Made by a program: the position numbers and the translations under genes
Notes under the pieces: generated by a model
What the model was told of the DNA's origin: nothing
The model's input: the letters and a program-made list of their open reading frames with translations, nothing else
Databases searched by the model: none
In this document: piece after piece, positions 1 to 10,745 of the stretch
How the letters are laid out: every line of letters starts with the position of its first letter
How positions within the stretch are numbered: the stretch's first letter is position 1
Assembly: GCA_003116995.1 (NCBI GenBank)
Contig: BDSL01000133.1
Coordinates: 175,088-239,087, forward strand
Direction of reading: 5' to 3'
DNA: 64,000 bases
From: Yamagishiella unicocca
Taxonomy: Eukaryota; Chlorophyta; Chlorophyceae; Chlamydomonadales; Volvocaceae

Positions 1-238
1 GGGAGACGTAATGATGAACGGGTCTCCATTACGTAGTGCTATATATAGGTTCGTTAAGAGTCATGCATGGTAGGCGGGTTGGAAACAGGTAGGGAGCCAG
101 CGCCATTACCCCCAATAATGTGCCAGAATGTGCACCACGCAGCCATCATGCGATGTTGCTTGGTGTGGAAAAGATTTCATCGCCAGCTGGTGCAGGCATT
201 CATTGTGCAGATCGCTGTCCCCCCTCATAATTGCTAAG

Positions 239-2670
239 GTTTGCCATTATTGCTCCTGTACAATTATAGAGATGTAGATGCTCAAGCTCCTCGTATATTT
301 GTGTCAATTTTGGTTGTGGTCATCAACACCGCCACACTCCTTGGATTTCTCTGGCACATTGTCACGGTGAGCGTTTTCAAGCTGGTGACGCAGATATCGC
401 GAGGCGTTGCGGGCTGCACTGCCTGCATTATGCGCGGCTGACATGCATGTATATATAAAGCGATGCATGTAGATGTAAAGTGTGTCCATGTGTTCGTTAT
501 TAAGGCGGCAGGAATTTGAAAACCAGCAGGAATCTGCTGGTGTATGTCACAATTGATCTGGCCTACCTCAGGTCTTCTAGATGTTGCTTCTTCTGAACCC
601 TAAGTGAACTAACTTGAGTCGTGGCATGAATGTCTGACATTGTTGCACGCAGACGTACTGGTATGGTTTGCTGGTGTCAGCCGGCCTGGACACACTCGAC
701 CCCAAGGCTCGTCGTGCATTAACGTTTGCACAGGTGAGATCAATGCTGCCACAGGTACGATAGTGGACGGTCGTCAGAGCGGATGTTGATTGGGACGGCG
801 TAGATCTATCTGCACAGTGTTTGCTGTGGACTTTCCTCCTAACCTTCTAGGTGTAGGCCTCATCGCAACTGGTAGCAGCCGGGTGCAAATCGTGTAACTA
901 CCTTGCCCTTGCTGCTGACATTCCACACTGGCATTCCCTAAAGTAGCACTGGAGACATGCATCTCACAGTCTCTCTACATAAGCGTTGGGCACTAGAGTG
1001 CAATATGGATAAAGATGTGCCAGCTCGCTCATTTCAGTTTGATTTCACTTCATACCTCACAAAGACCTTTTCGTTTGTCTCAATAAGTATAACGCTTTCT
1101 TTTTCAATAATGTGACTTATTACCACAACATACACGCATACCACAGTAGCTATGAAATAGCAGCTATGTGTTCCGTTTTACACCTTCCTTAATGTCATGA
1201 AATGCATGGCTGTAATCCCACAGGCGAGAAATATTATCCTTTTCCGTACGAAGTCAGGCGCAAGTGGAGCATCTACAAGCCGTGGACTTGGTGCTGCAGT
1301 GGAACGGTTAGTAGCTTTCTTCACACACACCCGCTGTAGTATTATTGTTATTACTGTACAGCAGTGGGTTCCAGCAATCATTTTTAATTAAACCTACAGT
1401 AATCGGACAAGTTAGGTTCAAGTTCAACATAAATAATTTCCTTACTAGCTTTTACATCCTATATATCAGCAAGTCACTTAATTTTACTTGTGTATGTAAC
1501 TGTGCAAAACTAAACCACAAACTAACGGTAGACATATGTTTGTGGAAATTACTGAGAAGAACATTGCTTGCATAGCATACCCACTTTCAAGACGCAAAGC
1601 TAGGTAGATTTGATAGGCGCTGCCTACAAGTAAGAAACCCAGGGGCTCCACCATCTCGAATATACAGCAGCCAATACTTATAATAAGCATAAAAGGACCC
1701 CTCAATGCAAGTTCTTAAAAGGAGACGTGCGAACAAGCAACGTCTTTGTCCAGCTGAGTCAGTTAATAAACTCCGAGGAAAAAATAAAGAAGCAACCGTG
1801 TGCGTGTAATTATGTTATCAACAGTTCTTACATATATAAACAACGCCCATTTATAGGTACCAGTAGATAAGTCATCAGGTTTTATTGATACCTACTTGAA
1901 AACATGAAATTATTAGGGTCTGCAAGGGCACAGGTTCCACTTGCAGCCTGTAGCGTTACACTAGCCTCACTACAAGTAAGCGAGCGAGCGCCATCTATCT
2001 AACTGTTGTGTGCGTGGCGCTGCGTGTATTATCGGACACAACCTATGGTCGCTTCTCTGGGTGCCACAATACACGGCACTATCATACAATAGTCACATAT
2101 AACCCGATGGATCATATATATATAGTGACGCCCCTGTAAGCCATATGGCGAGTCTGCACGCATGCATCTCAGCTCGCTGCGGGCGGGCAAATGGGATTGT
2201 GCAATGTATTCCATGGTACCGTGGATGGGTCTGTACCGCAGTACAGAGCTGGCTAGCTGACAGTAGCTGACTTACTGGCAGCTAAAAGTCATTACTACTT
2301 CCACCATGATGGCTTCCAGGGGGCATATATAGGGAACCTTAAAGTCATGCTAATCCTTATGATAGGGGCCACTTCAGTCTGAAGCCGCAGACTAACTAGT
2401 CGATCTAATCGCTCGGTTAACTATTTTATATATTTATATACACGGGGTGCACCCGGTGATGTGGTGTGCGTATTATTCACCTATTTCGTTAGCAAGTATA
2501 TCCATATCTTATTCCCAGTGTAACCCCAATAATTCTTTCATATTTTCATCGATGGTGGTGGTGACCTCAGGTTCTCATACGTAAAAAGCTTGAGCATTGC
2601 ATCCTCAAAGGCTGCTGTAATCACGTTTGGTAACACCGTGAGCGGTCGCATTGATGCCGCTGTCAGCAAG
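239..2670 (+). CDS. Partial membrane-protein gene, four internal exons
   Basis: Four exons whose phases close: 239-366, 653-733, 1224-1306 and 2571-2670. All have GT donors (GTGAGC, GTGAGA, GTTAGT, GTGAGT) and AG acceptors. The first encodes a hydrophobic segment (VSILVVVINTATLLGFLW) that looks like a transmembrane helix after a short loop (YNYRDVDAQAPR). The second continues TYWYGLLVSAGLDTLDPK. The third and fourth are polar (LFRTKSGASG, then FSYVKSLSIASSKAAV). An in-frame stop just before 239 fixes the first acceptor. The gene begins left of the window. I could not place the exons after 2670 or the stop codon. I do not recognise the family; a multi-pass channel or transporter-like protein is possible but unproven. 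The sequence here is AT-richer than the genes further right. Confidence 0.5.
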
Positions 2671-3314
2671 GTGAGTCACGGCACTTTCTGCTGCCTCAAG
2701 TGAAGCGCAATGAATCCGCTGTCTTAGAACGATATTGTCAAATACGTTCACGACATACACCATGCTATTGATGTATTGATGTATAATATATAATATGTAT
2801 GTACATACGTATGTATATGGTGTATATTAATACATATGTATTATATGCACGAATATATAATATAAATGTATGTGGTTTGCACGATGATAGATAGACCTTG
2901 GAGATAGAGGACAACAATATCTTGAATGTCTGCGTGCACATCGCCTTGGAGACGAGATAACAGCATGCATGATTACTTACTTACTTGCCATGCATGGTGG
3001 AGCAAATAAATGCAACATGTCTGCCAGCAGCCAAGGAACTTATTTAGCAATCCTCCATCCGTCTTGCACCATCCTTCCAGGTTCGGTCAAAGTCTGCACA
3101 TAGCAAAACGGAAGTAATTCCATCTGAGGAGTAATAATGGTCTCGCGTTTACAGCAGCTCAAGAACTGATGGCTGGATGGAATTGTCCTAAGGTTGTGGA
3201 TTCCTGCAGCAGGGCAAGTACGTACAGCTGTTTCGTTGAGCGTGAGGTTTATGGACCACGGATCTCTAAATAAGTAATTAAACATTATTATTTTATGTAC
3301 CATACACTTGTCTC
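2671..3314. other. No gene seen; AT-rich simple sequence
   Basis: Contains an AT-rich low-complexity tract at about 2770-2872 (runs of TATA and ATGTATGT). No convincing exon was found, although the 3' end of the gene ending at 2670 may lie here. Confidence 0.4.
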
Positions 3315-3395
3315 CTTCAGTGTTAGGCGATGTGCCCGCTGGTTCTACCTTACTTTCGGTCTGGAACCGACCCACTGCAACTGTTACTACTACAT
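3315..3395 (+). mobile_element. 3' end fragment of the dispersed 'CACTGTAAC' retroelement family
   Basis: Carries the diverged 3' terminus of the family seen intact at 4.4-4.5 and 6.6-6.8 kb: the GTTAGGCGATGTGCCCG block, then GGTTCTACC, GGTCTGGAAC, CCCACTG and a short ACT-type tail. Only about 80 bp are present, which fits a 5'-truncated non-LTR insertion. Confidence 0.55.
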
Positions 3396-3925
3396 TCGAT
3401 ACACAAAAATACACTTTCTGGTTGGAGTGTCGTATTTGCTGCTGCGAAGCACTACGTACTGTACACATGCGTAACAGTAGTCACTAGTGCATATATAATG
3501 TAGACGAATTCGCCTGATATGCGCGTTGTAGTGCTACAAGTAGTGCGAAGTGGAATGAAACAGAAGGGCACACGCACGTTATGCCCACCGCCTGCTGTAC
3601 GTACGCCCAGTTGCAGCAGCCGGCAGTTGCTTGCTTGGAGCTGTATGCCACGCAGTTGCAGCAGTTGCTTGCAGCTGTATGCCAGTAGTTGCAGCAGTTG
3701 CAGCGTGCTTGTTATGTTGCAACGATTAACCTAGTAGTAGTATTAAACGTTACAGTTGGGGCCCAGACCGTGATTTTGCATTAATTAGGACCATTGTGGG
3801 GATGTAGTCTTTATTATTTGCCACGTGGCTCCCATTGGTTTGCTTGTATCTACATAATGGTATCCTGGCTTGTCTTGCTCGCAAGCTTGGCTACTGGAAA
3901 TCGTTGCTAATTTTGCAGCAGTGTT
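3396..3925. other. No gene; short degenerate GCAGTTGC repeats
   Basis: At 3600-3710 a GTTGCAGCAGTTGC motif recurs several times. Nothing protein-like was seen in any frame. Confidence 0.35.
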
Positions 3926-4512
3926 TTGGGCCCTACCTTCTGAGGGGCTTTGCTGCGTTCGTTCGTTGGGGCTTCCCCAGAAAGGCTGCTGGGATGCAGT
4001 GGGGCCTCGGCATCCTACCTTTTTTGCGGGTTGTCGTCAGTCGCCTTGTGTGTAGAGGACCGGCTGAGGTCCTGGTTTGCGGGTTGCTTGTCGCCAGTCG
4101 CCTTGTGTATGTGTGGAGGACCGACCGGCTGAGGTCCTGGTGGGTTCGTGATCGGTCCGGGTTGTTTTCGGGGCTGGGGTTTCCCTTGCTCCTTACTTTC
4201 CGTGTCTATCTGCGCGTTGAGCCCTGCTTGGGGTCCGTGCTTTTTGGGATGAGAGGCGGAGAGTTCGTCGGTTGCTGGTCTGTTAGGTTAGTTGGTGGTC
4301 GGTTCCTGATATGGGAGCCTCTAGTGCAAATTCCCCCTGGGGTGCTCGCTGTTGCTCTTTTTGCCTACGGCGTGTCGTGTTCTGGTGGTTTGCCTTTGTT
4401 CTGGTAACGAAATGTCGGTCTCTGTCTCCTTCGTCTCCCTCAGTGTCAGGCGATGTGCCCGATGGTTCTACCTTTTGGTCTGGAACCCACTGTAACCGTT
4501 ACAACAACAACG
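3926..4512 (+). mobile_element. Retroelement family copy 1 (about 590 bp)
   Basis: Long copy. Matching blocks also occur at 6.1-6.8, 7.4-7.6, 7.9-8.1, 8.5-8.8 (reversed) and 9.0-9.2 kb (reversed). It begins near GGGGCTTTGCTGCG, passes through GGGATGAGAGGCGG and CAAATTCCCCCTGGGGT, and ends in CACTGTAACCGTTACAACAA. A fixed 3' end with variable 5' ends and a short ACA tail is what target-primed reverse transcription leaves, so a LINE or SINE-like element is likely. No reverse transcriptase is encoded in this piece. The long open frames are on the element's own strand but give no recognisable domain. Confidence 0.65.
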
Positions 4513-4559
4513 ATGCCTGTAACTTTTTTCTATCTAAGTCTCAACATTAAATACGCTGA

Positions 4560-6110
4560 TTGGCCAATCGGAGTCATATATTTTACATTTGTTACATCAA
4601 GCTAGGACTCTACCTCGGCTGCTGGCGTGAGAGAGGCACCTATTGTTGCGAAGCTTACTTGCTGCTGTACACGTAACAACGGTTGCCCTAATAAGTTGCC
4701 CATAATAAGTTGACCGGTTGCCCATACACAGTTACCAGTACAAATGGCAAGGTAGGAGGCTCTTCGTTGAAAGATGAATACTCGACGGGTAGGTCGTGCT
4801 TATTGCCGGCGAGGAACCCTGAGTGATCACCCGACTGCTGGATCATAGCCCGGCTTCCTTACACTACTAGGAAATGCGCTGATTGAAAACCGTAGCCTTA
4901 GGCGCACTCCTCATATGAAAAGTGCTAGATGGACGCAACTTATGCATCGTGCCGATTTCTTGTCCTCTGTATGTACTTACATATCGACAATAACGCTCGG
5001 CGACGGTACGCCGTCTGGGCCCCAACAAAGCCCCTCTGTCTCTGCTGTCGCCCCGCCAATCGATTGGCTTGGCACTACTCGGCTTCCTTCCCTGTAACGG
5101 CGGTGGCCTCGTGGCCTGCCGATTTAATGCTCTTCGTTGGCGTCTCGGCAAAACATGATAATCGCACGTTAGTAAGGGTTCTTCAAATTGCACCAATGGC
5201 CGGTTGCAACACTTCGGCTACAAATCTGTAATAACCGTTACAACAAATAGGCCGCTACCGTGGCCGGGCGCAACACCCAGCAGTACGCGGCGAGTACTCG
5301 AGCCCCCCATGGCAGCAGCTTCGTGTTCCCGGGTGGGACGGCGGCTACAATACGTATAACAATTTAGTCTAAAGTGTCACAACACGGCGGATAGCCGTCA
5401 ACGTGACATTCCCAAGGCTAGCAGCTCGCCAAGAGCGAGGTACGATATGACGTACACTGGTCCAAGAACCAGCCTTGTCATGTTGAGAAGCCTAGCTACG
5501 CATATGTGTCAACAAACTGGCTGGTGCCTACTTTAACCAGAAATCTCATACTGCGTCAATTACGTACGTACCTTGTCGAGACATGCATACCGCTACGACA
5601 CGAGAGGGCAGTCACTACGAGAAGGCCTTCAGGGCGTGCACCCGGCTTTCCGGTCGTTGAGTGTAACTGTTGTACCACCAGTCCTTATGAGTGGTAGAGA
5701 TCACTACCGGTTGGGAGAAGTGCCAAAGATAAGCCAGAGCGAAGGGCTCCGCTGGCGGGCGGTCATACAGCACGACCGGGCGAACCCGTTAAAGACAGCG
5801 ACAGGCGAAGACCGCTAGGTATCAACCGATAGACAAGGAGACTTCTACCAGTGACCAGTAGTGTCACGGCGACGCAAAAGTGCGAAGCCCCGTGGGTCGA
5901 CGTTCAGTAACGTCGAACCACAAGTAAGCTGCAGTTAAGTTAGTTGCGGCCAGATAAGACTCCGCACTCCGGTCGGCAAGAGTAAGTAAGGTTAAGTGAT
6001 GCAAGGATAAGTAAGAGTAGGTAAGTAGCGAGTAGGCAAGGGAGACTGACAGGCCCAACTGGTACCGTAATGCAACAGTTCTACCGGTTTATGGCCGCGG
6101 CCTTGAAAAG
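4560..6110. other. Intergenic, no gene recognised
   Basis: Contains several short open frames of unremarkable composition. At 5990-6050 there are repeated GTAAGTA motifs on the plus strand. I see no domain, RNA gene or clear repeat. Confidence 0.3.
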
Positions 6111-6114
6111 GGCG

Positions 6115-6757
6115 GGGGCTGGTGGTCCCCCTCTTACTCCGGGTAGTGGTCTTCTGGATCGTGCCGTTCGCCGTGGGGTGGTGGAGTTTTGGGCCCTACT
6201 GAGGGGCTTTGCTGCGCTGGGGCTTCCCCAGAAAGGCTGGGATGCAGTGGGGCCTCGGCATCCTTTCTTGCGTTTGTCGCCAATCGCCTTGTGTGCGGGG
6301 GACCGGCTGAGGTACTGGTGGATTCCTGATCGGCTCGGGTTGTCGTGGGGAGCGGGGTTTCCCGTGCTTCATACTTTCTGGCTATATAGGCGTGTTGAGC
6401 CCTACCAAGGGTCCGTGCCTTATGGGATGAGAGGTGGCTGGTTCCGATGTTTGTATCGTTGCGGCGCTTCACTGGTTTGTCGGATGCTGGGCTGTTAGGT
6501 TGGTTGGTGGCCAGTTCCTGATAGGGGAGCCTCTAGTGCAAATTCCCCCTGGGGTGCTGGCTGCTGCTCTGTATGCCTACGGCCTGTCAATTTGGTGTTC
6601 TGGTGGTTTGCCTTTGTTTCGGTGCATGTCGGTTTTTGTTTCCTCCGTCTTGTTCAGTGTCAGGCGATGCGCCCGATGGTTCTACCTCTTGGTCTGGAAC
6701 CCACTGTAACCGTTACAACAAGTTCTACCTCTTGGTCTGGAACCCATTGTAATCGTT

Positions 6758-6799
<42 letters not shown>
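6115..6799 (+). mobile_element. Retroelement family copy 2 with long ACA-repeat tail
   Basis: Near full-length copy of the family. The last ~35 bp of the 3' end occur twice in tandem (to 6722, then 6722-6757), followed by about 14 ACA triplets (6758-6799). The expanded triplet tail marks this as the probable 3' terminus of a non-LTR retroelement. The same CACTGTAACCGTTACAACAA end occurs in the other copies. Confidence 0.7.
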
Positions 6800-7400
6800 G
6801 TACCGGTATATACGGCCAGCAGGGCACGGGGGCCATGGATGGGTGCTGCAAGGAAGACTGCCGGAGGATATCCGCCGCGGGTGGTGACAGTGCTGGCGGT
6901 GTTGCCTCCTGTCCAGGATATTGCGGATACACCGACCGTTGGTCCCAGACGTGCGGCGCTGGAATGTGCCCATTTGGGGGTACCCGCTGATTCCAGCAAG
7001 CCAATCTAGAGCAGCAAGGGGCCCTGCGCGCCCCGCCGGTTTGGAGCGAACGTACGTATCCGGAGCTGGTGGGGTGTTGGGCTCTTGGCACGTTGGGGGA
7101 CGGATGTCCTGAGGGCGCGTGAGGCGCTGACCGCGGTCCTGCCTGAGACCGACACTGCAGCCACGGCAGATCAGAGGTGATGGCGAATGGCGCGCAGCTG
7201 TCGAGCGAGCGCAGCCTCGCTGTGTCCCCGCACGAGGGAGGCGAGGGTTTCCTTACTTGGAGCTTCGACGGTGGCGGCAGTACGTAGTGCATGGCGCTCG
7301 AAGGACCGTGTTGGCCTGGCATCCAACTATGAGGGATCGGATTAGGTCCCGACTGCTGGCTGGTGCTCCTGCGGGAGCTCCCTTTTTGCTCATTTTTACT
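6800..7400. other. GC-rich unique stretch between retroelement copies
   Basis: Lies between two family copies and may be part of a longer parent element. A plus-strand frame around 6890-7150 reads like a Pro/Ala-rich protein but shows no motif I can name. Confidence 0.25.
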
Positions 7401-7632
7401 TCGTTACTTGCGCGTTGAGCCCTGCTTGGGTCCGTGCTTTTCGGGATGAGAGGCGGATGGTCCCGCTGATTGCATCGTTGTGGCGCTTCACTGGTTCATC
7501 GGTTGCTGGGCGGTTAGGTTGGTTGGTGGTCGGTTCATGATATGGGAGCCTTTAGTGCAAATTCTCCCTGGGGTGCTGGCTGCTGCTCTTTTTGCCTACG
7601 GCCTCTTTTTGCAACCGTTACAACAACCACAT
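7400..7632 (+). mobile_element. Retroelement family copy 3, rearranged
   Basis: Shares the GTTGAGCCCTGCTTGG, GGGATGAGAGGCGG and CAAATTCTCCCTGGGG blocks with copies 1 and 2. It then jumps directly to CAACCGTTACAACAACC, so about 120 bp before the usual 3' end are missing. Confidence 0.6.
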
Positions 7633-7860
7633 GTCCGAGCGCTGCCGCGGCCGTTGCCGAACGCCCGCCCTGCCTCCTGCGAACCCGCCACACATCTGTG
7701 GGTGCCACCGTCCGTTGACGGCAGCCTTCCACGGCCGCGATCGAGTGCAGGGGGATTATGGCAACCGGAGGATCGTCCCAGCATAATGTGAAAGTCCCGC
7801 TTCCTTCCCCCACGGAAAGAAATACCGTTTCCGCCCCGCATCGAGTTTAAGCACAGTAAT

Positions 7861-8142
7861 GTCCCGATGCTTGCATCGTTGCGGCGCTTCACTGGTTCGT
7901 CGGTTGCTGGGCGGTTAGGTTGGTTGGTGGTCGGCTCATGATAGGAGAGCCTCTAGTGCAAATTCCCCCTGGGGTACTGGCTGCTGCTCTGTGTGCCTAC
8001 GGCCTGTCGATTTGGTGTTCTGGTGGTTTGCCTTTGTTCCGGTGCACGTCGGTCTTTGTTGCCCCCGTCTTTCTCAGTGTCAGGCGATGTGCCCGATGGT
8101 TCTACCTCTTGGTCTGGAACCCACTGTAACCGTTACAACAAG
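7861..8142 (+). mobile_element. Retroelement family copy 4, 5' truncated
   Basis: Begins at GATGCTTGCATCGTTGCGG and runs without a gap to the standard 3' end CACTGTAACCGTTACAACAA. Only the 3' ~280 bp of the longer copies are present. Confidence 0.65.
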
Positions 8143-8483
8143 TAATATATGGGCTCGGGCTGGTGTTCGCTATCCTGAATTAGCGCCTGAACCACGGCCG
8201 TTGCTCCCTGTATGTGGGGCACAAGAACTGCGGCTATGGTGCTCGATCGGGTATATCTATCTGTCCGATCTTCACTGGTTCATTGGGCATCTCCTCCGCC
8301 AGCGCCGTCGGCGGGGAAAGCCCATAACACCTTGCTCGAAAGCTTTGCCGCTCCGTGCTGTACAAGATAGTGCAGCCTGGTTGAGCGCTGAGGCAGGCCG
8401 AGGACCTCACACAGCAGCAATCCACGGAGAGCCGACACCGTCCACCCACATGCGCAAAAAAATGGAAGGTATCGGTACACACG

Positions 8484-8790
8484 TTGTTGTAACGGTTACA
8501 GTGGGTTACAGACCAAGAGGTAGAACCATTGGGCACATCGCCTGACACTGAGAAAGACGGAGGAAACGAAGACCGACATGCACCGGAACAAAGGCAAACC
8601 ACCAGAACACCAAATCGACAGGCCGTAGGCACACCGAGCAGCAGCCAGTACCCCAGGGGGAATTTGCACTAGAGGCTCCCCTATCAGAACTGACAACCAA
8701 CCAACCTATCAGCTCAGCAACCGACGAACCAGTGAAGCGCCGCAACGATGCGGCGCGTCACATCGGGACCAGCCGCCTCTCATCCCACGT
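8484..8790 (-). mobile_element. Retroelement family copy 5, inverted
   Basis: Reverse-strand copy. The 3' end (GTTGTAACGGTTACAGTGGG as written on the plus strand) is at 8484-8506 and the 5'-truncated end is near 8790. It forms an inverted pair with copy 4. Confidence 0.65.
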
Positions 8791-8994
8791 GTCTAAGCGC
8801 AAGTCCTGACCCTGGGGCTATCTCCAGCTGTCTGGTCAAATACAAACGTGTGGCGATGTGTTTCAGCGCGCCGCTCCAGGCTGAAATCCACCGCTAGCTC
8901 CACAACCATCACCTAACGGCCGGCCGGGCGTCCATCCCGAATACATGTAGAGCCATGTTTGATGGCGGCGACGGCCTGGGTGTTAGTTCGGTTC

Positions 8995-9190
8995 ACTGTT
9001 GTTGTTGTAATTGTTACAGTGGGCTCCAGATCTTAAAAGGTAGAGCCATCGGGCGCATCGCCTGACACTGAAAGAGACAAGGAAAGCAAGGAAAACCGAC
9101 GGTTCCGAAAGGCAAACCACCCAGAGCCTCACAACCGAGAGCCCAGAGGAAACAGCAAGCACCAATACACAGTTGTCGCACCTCACCAGA
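8995..9190 (-). mobile_element. Retroelement family copy 6, inverted and truncated
   Basis: Plus-strand GTTGTTGTAATTGTTACAG starts the inverted 3' end, followed by the GGGCGCATCGCCTGACACTG block. It is more diverged than copies 4 and 5. Confidence 0.55.
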
Positions 9191-9274
9191 ACCCGCCGGC
9201 AGGCCAGACTGTAGGCATCGCAGGACTGCTGACGGCTTTAACCACGCTATATGCAGACGGCGCTCCTCATCCGA

Positions 9275-9592
9275 CTACGGGCCCTGAATCTCCGCGGGCC
9301 CCCACACGGCGTCGAAGCCCATGCCGCCGCTGGCATCCGTGAATATGACCGCGTCAGTGCCCGCGAACTCCCCCATCTGGACCACCATCTTCATTGTCCT
9401 CGGTTTGTCGGCCGTGGATTCGCGGACCTCTCATAAAATCTCCCCTCACCAAGCCGAGATCCTCTGTGTAACCCCATCCCACACGGACGAGTCCGAGCGG
9501 AGCACCTCCAGCCAAAACTGCAGGTCTTCGCTCGACTGCCGCCGGGCTTGGGCGGGCGGCAGGCGCTGCACAGTGAAGATGTTGGCGTACAT
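9275..9592 (-). mobile_element. DIRS-like retrotransposon relic (RT/RNase H part)
   Basis: Two adjoining minus-strand reading frames separated by stops. The first (9592-9446) starts MYANIFTVQRLPP and contains DLQFWLEVL and SVWDGV. The second (9430-9275) contains VIFTDASGGMGF and ends near WGPAEIQGP. The order, a WL-rich segment before a TDAS-G-GF motif, resembles the reverse transcriptase/RNase H border of DIRS-type elements, where TDAS holds a catalytic Asp of RNase H. Stops and a frame change between the parts show it is dead. Assignment to DIRS rather than gypsy rests on motif resemblance only. Confidence 0.45.
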
Positions 9593-10096
9593 CTACTGCC
9601 GTACAAAAGCATATAGCCCTAGGGAAACGCGCGTGAGGTAAACGTGATGATGGATGCGCCATATGACCGACTCCAACTAACTCTGATCTGCGCTCTGGGC
9701 CAGTCGGTGCCGCTGCCTTCAGGGCAGCGGTATTGATGGCATAACGAGTGCGCTTCTCTGGACCACTCCGGAGCGATGCGCGGAACCCTCCCCCCCCCCG
9801 ATGCCGACGCATCTCCATGGCCACGGTGTCAAACAGCATAAACATACCGTTACAACAAGCATACACATACACCGGTCGAGGGATTCCAACTTCTGTAACG
9901 GCTGCTCCCGGTAATATGTTGTCCTAACGACTGCGCGGAACCCGCGACGCTGCCCTGAGCGCAGGAAGCCTCGGCGGCCAGGCGACCCTTGGGTCACAAA
10001 ATGCCGGACGGCCCATGCCAATCAAGTTATACGGCAGATGCACGACACCCCGAAGAACAAACCCCCTCATGTTGACCACCACCGCACAGGCAGCTG

Positions 10097-10745
10097 TTAT
10101 GCCCACATTGGCGGTATGCTTGCCAAAACTCCCCCAACTTCTGACTGCTGCGTGCCAGCGATCCGCGTTAGCTGCCGGGAGGACTCAATCATCAGTTCAT
10201 TACAATCGCCACAATCCGTAGCGCGCGGCGTCGCGAACCAGGCTGAACCACCAAAAGGTGCGGCGGACGAGGTCGACCAAGCGGGAAACACCAGGATGAC
10301 CGGAAAGAGGGTCCGAATGGCAGCGAGTCAGGATGTCGTGGCGAAGTTGGTCATCCTTGGGCACAACCACCAGGCGCTGATCACCGGTGGTGCGAAGCCA
10401 GATACCACGCTCGCAGGTAAGGGAAGAGGTGTTAGCAGCGTCAGTGAACCACGGGTCCGTTGCGTAAGCCGCGATAAGGCGCGAGGCGAACCCTGAGACA
10501 GTAAGTTCCGAAGCGGCGGACTGGCGACGTGTGACGACGGACAGTACAGCCGAAAAGAGAGACGGGTGGCGACTAAGGGCGTCAGCAATGTTAAGGGTAC
10601 CAGCAAGATACTCCCAAGTGAAGTTGAACCGGGCCATGAACTCCATCCAGCGAGCCTGCCGACCTGTGTTGAGACTACACTTGAGGCCCATGCCATCCAC
10701 GCGAGCATGGATGTTGGGAAGCTTAGGCCAGCAGCAATTACAACA
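10097..10745 (-). mobile_element. Ty3/gypsy-type retrotransposon fragment (RNase H end and integrase zinc finger)
   Basis: A minus-strand frame reads RQARWMEFMARFNFTWEYLAG then NIADALSRHP, the classic end of the RNase H domain (ADALSR) of Ty3/gypsy pol. After a spacer follows LRHDILTRCHSDPLSGHPG and LVRRTFWWFSLVRDAARY, the first half of the integrase HHCC zinc-binding domain. The two cysteines (DCGDC) come after a change of frame near 10,225, so the finger is split by a frameshift. No LTRs, protease or catalytic integrase core were found, so this is an inactive internal piece. A CAA triplet run lies at its upstream edge, near 10,737-10,750. Confidence 0.75.

Noticed and set aside
3835..4407. 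190-codon plus-strand frame rich in Leu, Arg and Trp
   Set aside because: It coincides with a retroelement copy, has no domain, and the same sequence in other copies is broken by indels.
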